Source: Rhodocyclaceae bacterium
Lineage (GTDB): Bacteria; Pseudomonadota; Gammaproteobacteria; Burkholderiales; Rhodocyclaceae
Reading direction: 5' to 3'
NCBI GenBank assembly: GCA_016702335.1
Contig: JADJEF010000018.1
Coordinates: forward strand, 744,001 to 808,000
Length of the DNA stretch: 64,000 bases
In this document: positions 45,819 through 55,347 of the stretch, piece by piece
Layout: each line of letters starts with the position of its first letter
Position numbering within the stretch: the first letter of the stretch is position 1
Translations under genes and position numbers: made by a program
The notes under the pieces: generated by a model
The model's input: the letters and a program-made list of their open reading frames with translations, nothing else
Database searches by the model: none
What the model was told of the DNA's origin: nothing

Positions 45819-47102
45819 CTACTTCACTTGATAGTGGCTATCCAGCAACTCGCTGCGCACTGCAACGCGCTCGGACTCAGATAACCGACGAATCGCCGCC
45901 GTGCCGAGCAATCGCTCAAGCACCGATTTTCGCGCCAGCAAGCTGCTGCTATTCACCCAGTGTTCGTCACCCGGCCAGCCCCGCACGTTCGGAGGTACAA
46001 ACAAATCCTGCCCCATCTCACGCAACGCCATCGCCACCACGCGCCCGTCGGGAATAGGAATGTCAAAGGCATGCACCGTACCCAGCAACAAATCGACCGG
46101 CGACTTGATCAGCGCCTGTCGGTTTTCCTTGGCCCAAAATTCCTCTGAAGTAAGCAACGCGCGCAGTGCCTCGCGCACATCGTAGCCTGACTCGCGCAAG
46201 CGCCGGGCCACCGGCAGCACGCCAGCGGCTGTCGGCATCGGCGAGACAAACTCACGCCAGAGTTTGGCCGCAATGAATTCAGCGGTCGCCGGCTGTGCCA
46301 GCAGGATGTCGAGCACCGCATCGCCATCGTGCCGACCCGCTTTTCCCAACACCGTCTTCACGCCATCATCGTGCTGGAACGCTCGCCAACGAAACTCGCC
46401 AGTGTCACGATCAATGCTCCAGCCGGTAAAGGCGCGCGCCGCCTCCTTGATGTCCTGCTCTGAGTAATGGCCCTCGCCCAGCGTAAGCAGTTCCATTACC
46501 TCGCGGGCGAAGTTCTCGTTGGGGCTGCCCTTGCGATTGCTGGCCGAATCGAGATAAATCACCATTGCGGGGTCTTTGGCCACGGCGTGCAGCAGTGCCC
46601 CGAAGTTGCCCAGCGCGTGCGTGCGGAACAGTTGGTTCTGTTGCAGCATCAGCGCCGTACTGCGTACTTTCTGGTTACTGGAAACGAAATGGTTGTGCCA
46701 GAACAGCACCATGCGTTCGCGCAATTGCCGCTCGGGCGTGCCTGCCGCAGCCATCTCGTCAACCCACCACGCGCGCATCGCTACACCCGCCTCTCGCTGC
46801 TTTTTTGTCCACGCCTTGAAGTCGGCAGGCGACAGGTCATTCGGATTTTGCCGACGCTCATAGACGCGCAAGTTTGCCGGAACAGGTACTGTTGGAGTGG
46901 TCGGTTGCATAAACAGAAGTCGATCCACCGCCTGCTGACGCGTCAGTCTCGCCCAGTCGTGTGTCTGCGTGTCGCTGGCACCGAAACCTGCGCGCCCGAG
47001 CAGATGTCGTGCTCCTTCCTCCCCGATGGCTGCTGCCGCCCACACCGGGTGCAGGCAGAACGACAGCAAAATCATTAATGCGATGCGCACAGTTCGATTC
47101 AT
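45819..47102 (-). CDS. DUF1800 exported protein
   Basis: A 427-residue DUF1800 protein with a signal peptide (about 1-23, ending WAAA). Family motifs: ARHLLGRAGFGAS at the mature start, ERMVLFWHNHFVSSNQKVRS, NENFAREVMELLTLGEGHYSEQDI, ARAFTGWSID and VRGWPGDEHWVNSSSLLARK. The ATG at 47102 was chosen because the upstream extension is low-quality sequence. It is translated ahead of the DUF1501 gene in the same unit. Role unknown; the family has been linked to extracellular polymers in some bacteria. Confidence 0.93.
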   Translation of the reverse strand: MNRTVRIALMILLSFCLHPVWAAAAIGEEGARHLLGRAGFGASDTQTHDWARLTRQQAVDRLLFMQPTTPTVPVPANLRVYERRQNPNDLSPADFKAWTKKQREAGVAMRAWWVDEMAAAGTPERQLRERMVLFWHNHFVSSNQKVRSTALMLQQNQLFRTHALGNFGALLHAVAKDPAMVIYLDSASNRKGSPNENFAREVMELLTLGEGHYSEQDIKEAARAFTGWSIDRDTGEFRWRAFQHDDGVKTVLGKAGRHDGDAVLDILLAQPATAEFIAAKLWREFVSPMPTAAGVLPVARRLRESGYDVREALRALLTSEEFWAKENRQALIKSPVDLLLGTVHAFDIPIPDGRVVAMALREMGQDLFVPPNVRGWPGDEHWVNSSSLLARKSVLERLLGTAAIRRLSESERVAVRSELLDSHYQVK

Positions 47103-47264
47103 TTCGCTTCCTTGGGTACCACGCTTGTCGGCAGTCTCAGCCGCTATTGTTACAACTTTGCGGAGCCGGCAGCCCCCAATGTAAGGCCATGTATCTGTTG
47201 AGGTTAAGCAAACGCCTGCGCCGACTATCTCTTGCGCGCCCTCCCCTATATAGTTCGCAGACAC

Positions 47265-48395
47265 ATGCCAGCCACCACTCCCCCTCCCGACACCTTGCCA
47301 CCGTACGGTGGCCTAATGGCGCAAACCGCCGTCTCGCCAGCGCCGACTTCCGAAAAAAATGCCAGTGGGACCTGCGGAAGCAGGAACCCGAGCCCGGCCA
47401 TCATCGATACGCTCGCCCGCCCGCTCCATGACCTGCGCATCTCGGTGACCGACCGTTGCAACTTCCGCTGCCCGTATTGCATGCCAAAAACGGTGTTCGG
47501 GCGTGACTACCCGTTTCTTGCCCGCACCGAGTTGCTCAGCTTCGAAGAAATCGAACGAGTCGCGTCAGCGGCGGTCGCCTGCGGCGTGCGCAAGCTTCGC
47601 ATTACCGGCGGCGAGCCGCTGCTGCGCAAGCACTTGCCTCGCCTGATCGAGCGCCTCGCCCGTCTGCCAGTCGAGCTTACCTTGACGACCAACGGCGTGC
47701 TGCTGGCGCGCAATGCCCAAGATTTGCGCAATGCCGGCCTGAATCGGGTCACGGTCAGCCTTGACGCCCTCGACGACGCAATTTTTCGGCGCATGAACGA
47801 TGCCGATGCCCGTGTCACCGAGGTGCTGGCCGGCATCGACGCGGCCGCCGCTGCAGGTCTTTCTCCGGTCAAAATCAATTGTGTGGCACAGCGTGGTGTC
47901 AATGATGGCGAGATTCTGCCGCTGGCCGAGCACTTTCGTGGCACCGGCCACATCCTGCGCTTTATCGAATACATGGATGTCGGTTCCTCCAACGGCTGGC
48001 GGATGGACGAGGTGGTCACGGCGCGCGACATCCTCGAACGCATTGGCGCACGCCACCCGCTGGAAGCCATCGAGGCGGCCTACCCGGGCGAGGTTGCCGA
48101 ACGCTGGCGCTACCGCGACGGGAGCGGCGAAATCGGCGTGATTGCCTCGGTGACGCAGGCGTTTTGTCGCGACTGCACGCGGCTGCGTTTATCGACCGAT
48201 GGCACGCTGTATACCTGCCTGTTTTCGTCGCACGGCAAAGACATTCGCGGACTGCTGCGCGGGGGGGCCAGTGACGACGAACTGCGCAGCGCGATCGGCG
48301 CTCAGTGGAGCGCACGCAGTGATCGCTACTCCGAACTACGCCAATCCGGCCAGCCGGTGATCCGAAAAATCGAGATGTCGTATATAGGCGGCTGA
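47265..48395 (+). CDS. moaA: GTP 3',8-cyclase MoaA
   Basis: A radical-SAM enzyme that starts molybdopterin synthesis. The first Fe-S cluster site is CNFRCPYC and the second is FCRDCTRLRLSTDGTLYTCLF. The SAM motif GGEPLLRK is also present, as is the C-terminal Gly-Gly (SYIGG). Translation from the ATG at 47265 gives 376 residues with a 45-residue N-terminal extension; an ATG at 47316 is an alternative. Neither has a good ribosome-binding site. The extension contains the dispersed repeat (TAVSPAPTSE) and a 16-base palindrome. No other moa genes are adjacent. Confidence 0.93.
   Translation: MPATTPPPDTLPPYGGLMAQTAVSPAPTSEKNASGTCGSRNPSPAIIDTLARPLHDLRISVTDRCNFRCPYCMPKTVFGRDYPFLARTELLSFEEIERVASAAVACGVRKLRITGGEPLLRKHLPRLIERLARLPVELTLTTNGVLLARNAQDLRNAGLNRVTVSLDALDDAIFRRMNDADARVTEVLAGIDAAAAAGLSPVKINCVAQRGVNDGEILPLAEHFRGTGHILRFIEYMDVGSSNGWRMDEVVTARDILERIGARHPLEAIEAAYPGEVAERWRYRDGSGEIGVIASVTQAFCRDCTRLRLSTDGTLYTCLFSSHGKDIRGLLRGGASDDELRSAIGAQWSARSDRYSELRQSGQPVIRKIEMSYIGG
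47297..47312. other. 16-base perfect palindrome GCCACCGTACGGTGGC
   Basis: Lies 3 bases before the possible moaA start at 47316. It could be an operator or a structure that controls start choice, or it may simply encode PPYGG in an extended N-terminus. Confidence 0.5.
47323..47353 (-). repeat. Dispersed 31-bp repeat in the moaA N-terminal extension
   Basis: Copy with intact core, just after the ATG at 47316, in frame as TAVSPAPTSE if either ATG start is used. Confidence 0.88.
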
Positions 48396-48469
48396 AACGG
48401 GGCTGCCGTTACCGCCAGGCGCGGGTGCCTTGCGTAAATCCCACAGGGAATTCCTGCGCTCATCGGTGC

Positions 48470-48500
48470 TGGCAAGTCGGCGCTGGCAGGACGGCGATTT
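48470..48500 (+). repeat. Dispersed 31-bp repeat, intergenic
   Basis: Copy between the convergent moaA and GGDEF genes (TGGCAAGTCGGCG). The core is intact; the first three bases differ from consensus. Confidence 0.85.
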
Positions 48501-48531
48501 TCCGGCTGACGTCGTGCGCGCTTCGACCGGT

Positions 48532-50316
48532 CTAGGCTTCGCAGTCGGGCGAATAGATCCGACAGGCATTGCGCCCGGCACGCTTGACCGCGTAGAGGGC
48601 TTTGTCGGCGCGCTGCTGCAGTTCCAGCGCCGTGGTGCCGTGCACCGGGAACAGGGCCAGGCCGACGCTGACCGACACCTCGGCCTTGCCTTCACTCAAA
48701 AAGAAGGGCTCGGCCATGCTCGCCACCAGACGACCGGCAATGTCCAGTGCCTCGTCTTCTCCATGTACCTCGGGCAGCAGGATGGCGAATTCATCGCCGC
48801 CAAAGCGCGCCACGGTATCCGCAGCGCGCACACAACGCAGCGCCCGCTGTGCAGTCTGCTGCAAAATCGCATCGCCGGCGGCATGGCCCAAGGTGTCGTT
48901 GGCGGCTTTGAATTTATCCAGATCGAAGTACATTACCGCCAGCAGGCGCTGGTGTCGCTCGGCCTGCTCCAGGGCTTTGCCCAGACGATCCAGGAACAAT
49001 CCGCGATTAGGCAACTCGGTGAGCAGATCGTGCTGCGCGAGGTGCCGCACGGCGTCTTCCTCGGTCTTGCGCGCCGTGATGTCAAAAAAGGTGATCACCA
49101 GCCCGCCCGAAAGCACGGACCCCGCCTCGGCGGCCATAGGCACAACGCCGCCGGATGCCGCAGGAAGCTCCCCGCGCAAACGCGTAACGCTCTGCCACAC
49201 CACCAGCAGACCGCCGTCTTGTCGCCGAATCCAGTAATCGCCCTCCCAATGCCCTTGTGCCACAAGGGCGGCATCCATCATGGCAAAAAACTTTTGATCG
49301 TGATGCCCCGAGCGCAGGAAATCGACAGATTGGCCGACCGCCATCTCCGCCGTGTAGCCGGTAATACGGGTGAACGCAGGGTTCACCTGAACCACCGTAC
49401 CCCGGTCATCAAGCACCATGATCGCTTCGGTCACGGTATCAAAGACACCGCGATAGCGCGCCCCACTTTCGGACAGGGCGGCGGTGCGTTCCAGAATCGT
49501 CAGTTCCTGCTCTCGCTGGATGCGGCGCATATGCGCCGCGTATCGGTAGCTGCGCCAGGCGACCGAGTGCAGCAGTAGCGCAAAGAGAAGGGCCATGGCG
49601 AAATAGCTGACCGTCTTGCTTTCCCGCTGACTGCGCACCATGTCGCGAAAATGGTTCGCCTCCATGGTCACGGAGATGCCGCCACGAATATCGCCGACTT
49701 TGTAGCCCTGTTTCGCATGACAGTCCATGCAGGCCGACGTGACCGGCAATGGTGCCATGTAGCGATAGGCAGGTGAGCCTGTGTGGCTCGCCTGCGAACC
49801 CGTCCCAGCGTCGAAATAACTCAAGCGTTCTTTGGCACCGGCTTCAAACATGCGCAAGGACTCGGATTCCCACACATCCGCCCGATTGTCCGGGCGTATC
49901 GGATTCAAACTGGTGAGGTGAAAGCGCAGCCGCAGCCCAGTATCTGACTTCCCCGCCATTTCCGCCATCTGTCGGGTCATGTAGGCCGGATTGACCATCG
50001 TCAGACGTTTGCCATCAACGGTCAGCAGATCGCGTTCGGCGTGATCGAGGTAGGGATTCGCCGGGCTGGACGCCGTTTCCTCCACCCACACTCCGCCATG
50101 CTCGGCATTCCACTGCCGCGAGAGCTGGATCAAATTGAAGACGATCGCCCCCTGCTCACGCGCCAGAACCTCAGCGGCAATTTGCACGTCACGATAGTCC
50201 CGGACCCACAGGGAGGCCGCGCCCGAAAACGAGACGACATAGCAAACCATCACGACCAGCCAATACGGCACATAACGCGTCCGCGTCGTACCGTCATCGG
50301 CATCGTGCTGCTTCAT
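48532..50316 (-). CDS. Diguanylate cyclase with periplasmic heme-binding DUF3365 sensor and PAS domain
   Basis: A 594-residue membrane protein. It has a membrane helix (about 18-40), a DUF3365 (Tll0287-like) sensor domain (about 45-235) containing a c-type heme motif CMDCH at 196-200, a second helix (about 240-258), a PAS domain (about 285-400) and a GGDEF domain (about 430-590). The active site is an intact GGDEF, with the inhibitory I-site RAAD just upstream, so it should make cyclic-di-GMP. Covalent heme suggests sensing of redox, oxygen or NO. The product could act on MshE in this same genome. It overlaps no gene and lies 11 bases after the FtsX-like gene on the same strand. Confidence 0.92.
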   Translation of the reverse strand: MKQHDADDGTTRTRYVPYWLVVMVCYVVSFSGAASLWVRDYRDVQIAAEVLAREQGAIVFNLIQLSRQWNAEHGGVWVEETASSPANPYLDHAERDLLTVDGKRLTMVNPAYMTRQMAEMAGKSDTGLRLRFHLTSLNPIRPDNRADVWESESLRMFEAGAKERLSYFDAGTGSQASHTGSPAYRYMAPLPVTSACMDCHAKQGYKVGDIRGGISVTMEANHFRDMVRSQRESKTVSYFAMALLFALLLHSVAWRSYRYAAHMRRIQREQELTILERTAALSESGARYRGVFDTVTEAIMVLDDRGTVVQVNPAFTRITGYTAEMAVGQSVDFLRSGHHDQKFFAMMDAALVAQGHWEGDYWIRRQDGGLLVVWQSVTRLRGELPAASGGVVPMAAEAGSVLSGGLVITFFDITARKTEEDAVRHLAQHDLLTELPNRGLFLDRLGKALEQAERHQRLLAVMYFDLDKFKAANDTLGHAAGDAILQQTAQRALRCVRAADTVARFGGDEFAILLPEVHGEDEALDIAGRLVASMAEPFFLSEGKAEVSVSVGLALFPVHGTTALELQQRADKALYAVKRAGRNACRIYSPDCEA

Positions 50317-50327
50317 GACGCCCCCCC

Positions 50328-52847
50328 TCAGCCACCGCGCAGGCTGGTCAGTGCCGGCTGATTGAGCACCGGACGCATGCCCAGGCCGCCGGCCAGGCAA
50401 ACCACCAGTAACCCGATCGCAATTCCCGTCAGCGCTATGGCCGGATCAGGCCAGTAATCGAGTTCAAAGGCGAAACGCGCCAAGACCCAACCGATGGCGC
50501 TGGCCCCGAACCCTCCGAGCAGGCCGGCCATCGCGCCAAGGACGGCATACTCGGCCAGCAGGGCCTGTACCAGTTGCCGGCTGCGCGCCCCCAGTGCACG
50601 CAACACCGCCAGCTCTTGCCGGCGCTCATCGAGCCCCGCCTGCAAACTGGCCAGCAGCACCGCCACGCCAGCGAGCAGGGAAAAGCCGAAAATCAATTGA
50701 ACGGCTCCCACCACCTGGTCAATGGTTTCACGTACCTGCGTGATCAGGCTGACCATATCGATCACAGTCAGATTGGGGAATTGCTGCAACAGGCGGGTCA
50801 CCAGACTGGCCTGAGCCGGAGCCAAATGCACGCTGGTGATGTAGCTGGCCGAATAGTTTTCCAGAACACCGGGCGACGCAATCACGAAGAAATTCACCCG
50901 CATCGAGTCCCACTCGAGTTTGCGCAGACTACTGACCACGCCACGCATGGCCATGCCACCAATCTGATAATCCAGCTGATCGCCGAGCTTGAACCCGAGT
51001 GTCTCTGCCAGGCCCTGCTCGACCGACAACTCAGCCTCACCCTTGGGCGCAACCGATTCGGCCGTGTGCCAGCGGCCAGCGGTCACCTCGTTGCCCGGCG
51101 GCAGCTCACTCGCCCAGGAGAGGTTGAATTCGCGATCGACGAGACGCCGCGCACGCTCGTCGACAAAATCGGTGGGCACCACGGCGCGACCATTGATGGC
51201 CATCAGCCGTGCCCGCACCATAGGCTCCAACCGTACCGAGCTCAGGCCCTCGTTTTCGAAAAACGTCCGTACTGCCGGTACCTGCGGCGGCTGGATATTG
51301 ATCACAAAGCGATTCGGGGCATCCGGCGGCGACTTCTTCTGCCAACTGGTGAGCAGATCGCCGCGCGCTACCGAAAGCAGCAGCAAGGCCGTTAGCCCCA
51401 ATCCCAATGCGACCAGTTGCACCACCGTCGCACGCGGGTGACGCAGCAGGTTAACTACCCCATGACGCCAGCCATAGCCGGCACCCGATGGGCGCCACAG
51501 CTGCAGCACACGCAGCAAGCCATAGCCCGCGCCGGCATACAAGGCAATCGCCGTGGCAAAACCGCCAAGTACCAGTGCACCGAGCTTCAGATCATCGGCC
51601 ATCCACAGCAGCAGCCCGGTGAGTACCAGCGCACCGCCGGCATAGGCGAGCACCGAGCCCCCAAGCTCACCATCGAACTCGCGGCGCAGCACGCGCACCG
51701 TGGACACGCGGCGCAAACGCAATAGTGGCGGAAAGGCAAAACCGGCGAGCAGCGCAAGCCCGACCAACAGGCCATGGAGCCAGGGCAGCAGCGATGGGGC
51801 CGGCAAATCAGGGAACAGGAACGCACCCAAGATCGCCAGCAAAGCAAACTGCACCAGATAGCCCAGCGCGCCACCAAAAACGATCGCAATCAAGCCAAAG
51901 AGCACGAACTCACCCCCGTGAATCGCCAAAATCTGCGACTCCTGCGCGCCCATGCAGCGCATCACGGCACAGGCATCGAGGTGCCGGCGCAGATAGCGTT
52001 CGGCACTCATGGCCACGGCAATCGCCGCCATCACGACCGAAAGCAAGGCCGCTAGCCGTAAAAAGCGTTGCGCACGGTCGAGTACATTACGCACTTCGGG
52101 ACGGGCATTTTCCAGACCCTCGACCTTCTCGCCACGCCCCATTCGTTCTTTCATCCATGTCGCGAAATCGGCAACGCTCGCCGCCTCGCCAGCAATGTGC
52201 AGTCGGTAGTTGATGCGACTCCCCAACTGTATCAGGCCGGTCTTGGGTAGATCCGCCAGATTGATCATCAGCCTCGGTGCCAGGGCCATCACGTTCATGC
52301 CGCGGTCGGGCTCGCGGGTGAGTACCATCCCCACCTTGGGCGTGAGCACGCCCAAGGTGACTGTCATGCCGGCACGCAAGGCCAGCGCCGCCGCCAGCCG
52401 CTCATCGGGCCAGACTTCACCCGGGGTCGGGGTGCGCTTGATGGCGGCATCGGGTGAGTTAACGGCCGGAGCCGCGCGCAGGCTGCCGCGCAGGGGAAAG
52501 TTGTCGGAAACCGCCTTGATATCGGCGAGCACTACATTCGCCTGCTCACCCTCAGCCACCCCTACCATACTCGGGAAGCTGACACTCTGAGCCACCTGAA
52601 GGCCGCGGCGGGCAGCCTCTTGCGCAATCTCTGCGGCCCAGGGGTGATCTGCCGTGAGCAACAGATCACCGCCAAGCAGTTGGTGCGATTCGCGCTGCAA
52701 GGCCTGTTCAACCCGGTCGGCGAGAAATCCGACACTGGTAAGCGCCGCCACCGCGAGCACCAGCGCTACGCCGAGCACCGACAATTCGCCTGCCCGCCAG
52801 TCGCGGCGCAACATGCGAAGCATCAGACGTACGGTTGTTAAGTTCAT
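50328..52847 (-). CDS. FtsX-type ABC permease (YbbP-like)
   Basis: An 839-residue permease with about ten membrane helices and two FtsX domains, similar to YbbP/LolCE-type exporters of lipoproteins or lipids. An N-terminal helix (GELSVLGVALVLAVAALTS) precedes a periplasmic MacB-like domain. The second FtsX domain ends near residue 830. The matching ATPase, usually YbbA, is not adjacent, so it must be elsewhere. The transported substrate is not known for this subfamily. It lies 44 bases from radA, in the same direction, and just before the GGDEF gene. Confidence 0.9.
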   Translation of the reverse strand: MNLTTVRLMLRMLRRDWRAGELSVLGVALVLAVAALTSVGFLADRVEQALQRESHQLLGGDLLLTADHPWAAEIAQEAARRGLQVAQSVSFPSMVGVAEGEQANVVLADIKAVSDNFPLRGSLRAAPAVNSPDAAIKRTPTPGEVWPDERLAAALALRAGMTVTLGVLTPKVGMVLTREPDRGMNVMALAPRLMINLADLPKTGLIQLGSRINYRLHIAGEAASVADFATWMKERMGRGEKVEGLENARPEVRNVLDRAQRFLRLAALLSVVMAAIAVAMSAERYLRRHLDACAVMRCMGAQESQILAIHGGEFVLFGLIAIVFGGALGYLVQFALLAILGAFLFPDLPAPSLLPWLHGLLVGLALLAGFAFPPLLRLRRVSTVRVLRREFDGELGGSVLAYAGGALVLTGLLLWMADDLKLGALVLGGFATAIALYAGAGYGLLRVLQLWRPSGAGYGWRHGVVNLLRHPRATVVQLVALGLGLTALLLLSVARGDLLTSWQKKSPPDAPNRFVINIQPPQVPAVRTFFENEGLSSVRLEPMVRARLMAINGRAVVPTDFVDERARRLVDREFNLSWASELPPGNEVTAGRWHTAESVAPKGEAELSVEQGLAETLGFKLGDQLDYQIGGMAMRGVVSSLRKLEWDSMRVNFFVIASPGVLENYSASYITSVHLAPAQASLVTRLLQQFPNLTVIDMVSLITQVRETIDQVVGAVQLIFGFSLLAGVAVLLASLQAGLDERRQELAVLRALGARSRQLVQALLAEYAVLGAMAGLLGGFGASAIGWVLARFAFELDYWPDPAIALTGIAIGLLVVCLAGGLGMRPVLNQPALTSLRGG

Positions 52848-52891
52848 TGGATAAATTGCCTGTCAGGTAGCGACATGATAGTTAATTGAAC

Positions 52892-54259
52892 CTACCAGTG
52901 CCGCATCTGCTCCAATGCCTGCTCGACCCGCTCGACCGCAATCACTTCGATGCCGGCCATGGCCTGCTTCGGCGCATTGGCCTTGGGCACTATGGCATGA
53001 GTAAAGCCGAGCTTGGCGGCTTCTTTCAGTCGATCCTGTCCGCGCGGGGCGGGGCGAATTTCTCCGGCCAGGCCGACTTCACCAAAGGTCACCAGCTTAC
53101 CTGGCAGTGGCCGGCTACGCAGGCTGGACACAATCGCCAGAAGCACCGCCAAATCGGCCGCCGGCTCGGCAATCTTGACGCCGCCGACGGCGTTCACAAA
53201 CACATCCTGATCAGCGCACGTGATGCCGCCATGCCGGTGCAAGACCGCCAGCAGCATGGCCAAGCGGTTCTGCTCCAGCCCTACCGTCAGGCGGCGCGGA
53301 TTGCCATGGGCGGTATCCACCAACGCTTGTATTTCGACCAGCAGCGGCCGCGTGCCTTCCTGGGTGACCAGCACACAACTGCCGGCGACATCTTGCGCGT
53401 GCTGTGACAAAAACAGCGCGGACGGATTGGAGACGCCGCGCAGGCCCTTGTCGGTCATGGCAAAGACACCGAGCTCATTAACCGCGCCGAAGCGGTTCTT
53501 GAACGCACGCACCAGACGGAAACTCGAATGGGTGTCGCCCTCAAAATACAGCACGGTATCGACAATGTGCTCAAGCACCCGGGGGCCGGCCAAGGCACCA
53601 TCTTTGGTCACATGCCCCACCAGAATCACGCTGGTGCCGCTTTGCTTGGCAAATCGGGTCAGTTGCGCCGAGCATTCACGCACTTGTGCCACCGAGCCGG
53701 GTGCCGACTGCAAAGCATCGGACCAGAGCGTCTGTATCGAGTCAATCACCGCGACCGCGGGCTTGACCTCGGCCAAGGTGGTGAGAATCTTTTCCAGGTT
53801 GATCTCGGCGAGCAACTTCATACCGCCCGCGTCGAGTTGCAGCCGCTGCGAACGTAACGCGACCTGCTCGCCGGACTCTTCACCAGAGATGTACAAGACA
53901 TTCAGCCGTGCCTGCGCCAACCGACCGAGCGCCTGCAGCAACAAGGTGGACTTGCCAATGCCCGGATCGCCACCGATCAGCACCACACCGCCGGGGACCA
54001 GGCCACCACCGAGCACGCGGTCGAACTCGTCGATGCCGGTGGGCTGGCGCGGTTCCTCGCGCGGGGCAATACTCGCCAGCGTCTGCAGGCGCGCGGCGGC
54101 CGTCAGCCCCGAAAAGCGCTTGGCGGCCGCCGGAGTGGCGGCCTCAAGCACACTTTCAACGAGCGTATTCCATTGCGCGCAGCCGGGGCACTGCCCCTGC
54201 CACTTGGGCACGGTGGCCCCGCACTCGGTACAGGCGTACTGGGATTTGGCTTTGGCCAT
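52892..54259 (-). CDS. radA: DNA repair protein RadA
   Basis: A 455-residue RecA-related helicase that promotes branch migration. N-terminal zinc finger CTEC...CPGC (about 10-27), Walker A GGDPGIGKST, RadA-specific KNRFG motif (AFKNRFGAVNE) and C-terminal Lon-like domain (GKLVTFGEVGLAGEIRPA). The ATG at 54259 shares one base with the upstream stop (TAATG), so it is coupled to the Old Yellow Enzyme gene. Confidence 0.96.
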   Translation of the reverse strand: MAKAKSQYACTECGATVPKWQGQCPGCAQWNTLVESVLEAATPAAAKRFSGLTAAARLQTLASIAPREEPRQPTGIDEFDRVLGGGLVPGGVVLIGGDPGIGKSTLLLQALGRLAQARLNVLYISGEESGEQVALRSQRLQLDAGGMKLLAEINLEKILTTLAEVKPAVAVIDSIQTLWSDALQSAPGSVAQVRECSAQLTRFAKQSGTSVILVGHVTKDGALAGPRVLEHIVDTVLYFEGDTHSSFRLVRAFKNRFGAVNELGVFAMTDKGLRGVSNPSALFLSQHAQDVAGSCVLVTQEGTRPLLVEIQALVDTAHGNPRRLTVGLEQNRLAMLLAVLHRHGGITCADQDVFVNAVGGVKIAEPAADLAVLLAIVSSLRSRPLPGKLVTFGEVGLAGEIRPAPRGQDRLKEAAKLGFTHAIVPKANAPKQAMAGIEVIAVERVEQALEQMRHW

Positions 54260-55326
54260 TAATGCCCGAGGGCCGGGTAATCGGTGTAGCCGTGCGCCTT
54301 GTCTTCTACCATGGGGCCATAAAACGTGTTGGCCTCCCAACGATTGAGCGGCTGCTGCTGAGCCAAGCGCTCGACCAGATCGGGATTGGCGATGTAGTCT
54401 TTGCCAAACGCCACCGCATCGGCTTCGCCCTTGGCGATCACGTCATTCGCACTCTGCGCATTGAAGCCCTCGTTGGCAATATAAACACCGGCGAACATCT
54501 GCTTGAGCTTGTCGCCGATACGGCCTTCGCCCAGCGACTCACGGGCAAAGATGAACGCGATATTGCGCTCGTCAAGCTGACGGACGAAGTGCCCAAAGGT
54601 CGCCAGCGGGTCGCTGTCGGTCATGTCATGCATGTCGCCGCGCGGGGAAATATGCACGCCCACGCGCCCGGCACCCCAGACATCGATCACGGCATCGACG
54701 ACCTCGAGCGGCAAGCGAACGCGGTTCTCGATCGAGCCGCCATACGCATCGGTGCGCTGGTTGGTGCCGCTCTGCAAAAACTGGTCGAGCAAGTAGCCAT
54801 TGGCGTTATGCACCTCGACGCCATCAAAGCCGGCGGCCTTGGCGTTTTCGGCACCTTTGCGGAACTGGGCAACGATCTCGGGCAACTCGTCGGTGGCCAG
54901 TGCGCGCGGCACCGGGTGATCGGCCATCGGGCGCAGCAGGCTGACATGGCCGGAGGCGGCAATGGCGCTTGGGGCGACGGGTTGCGCGCCATCAAGATAC
55001 GCGGGGTGCGAGATGCGCCCGACGTGCCAAAGTTGCAGGAAGATGCGCCCGCCCATGGCATGCACGGCGTGCGTGACCAGTTTCCAGCCATGCACCTGCT
55101 CGTCGGACCAGATGCCAGGCGTATCGGGGTAGCCGACACCCATGGGGGACACCGAAGTGGCTTCAGAGAGGATCAGCCCGGCGCTGGCGCGCTGCGAGTA
55201 GTACTTGGCGTTGAGGGTGTGGGGCACGCGCCCGGCACCTGCACGGCAGCGAGTCAGCGGGGCCATGACGATACGATTGGGGAGGTTCAGATCGCCCATT
55301 TCCAGGGGGTGAAACAGTGTGCTCAT
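54259..55326 (-). CDS. Old Yellow Enzyme family alkene reductase (NemA-like)
   Basis: A 355-residue FMN flavoprotein that reduces activated C=C bonds, nitro esters or maleimides with NAD(P)H. Seen: NRIVMAPLTRCRAG, FLQLWHVGRISHP, the catalytic His/Asn pair in VEVHNANGYLLDQF, NQRTDAYGGSIENR and VAFGKDYIANPDL. Similar in length to E. coli NemA. It lies between alr (21 bases) and radA (1-base overlap). I would not assign the substrate. Confidence 0.93.
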   Translation of the reverse strand: MSTLFHPLEMGDLNLPNRIVMAPLTRCRAGAGRVPHTLNAKYYSQRASAGLILSEATSVSPMGVGYPDTPGIWSDEQVHGWKLVTHAVHAMGGRIFLQLWHVGRISHPAYLDGAQPVAPSAIAASGHVSLLRPMADHPVPRALATDELPEIVAQFRKGAENAKAAGFDGVEVHNANGYLLDQFLQSGTNQRTDAYGGSIENRVRLPLEVVDAVIDVWGAGRVGVHISPRGDMHDMTDSDPLATFGHFVRQLDERNIAFIFARESLGEGRIGDKLKQMFAGVYIANEGFNAQSANDVIAKGEADAVAFGKDYIANPDLVERLAQQQPLNRWEANTFYGPMVEDKAHGYTDYPALGH

Positions 55327-55347
55327 GCCAGCTCCTTCAGTGATTTT

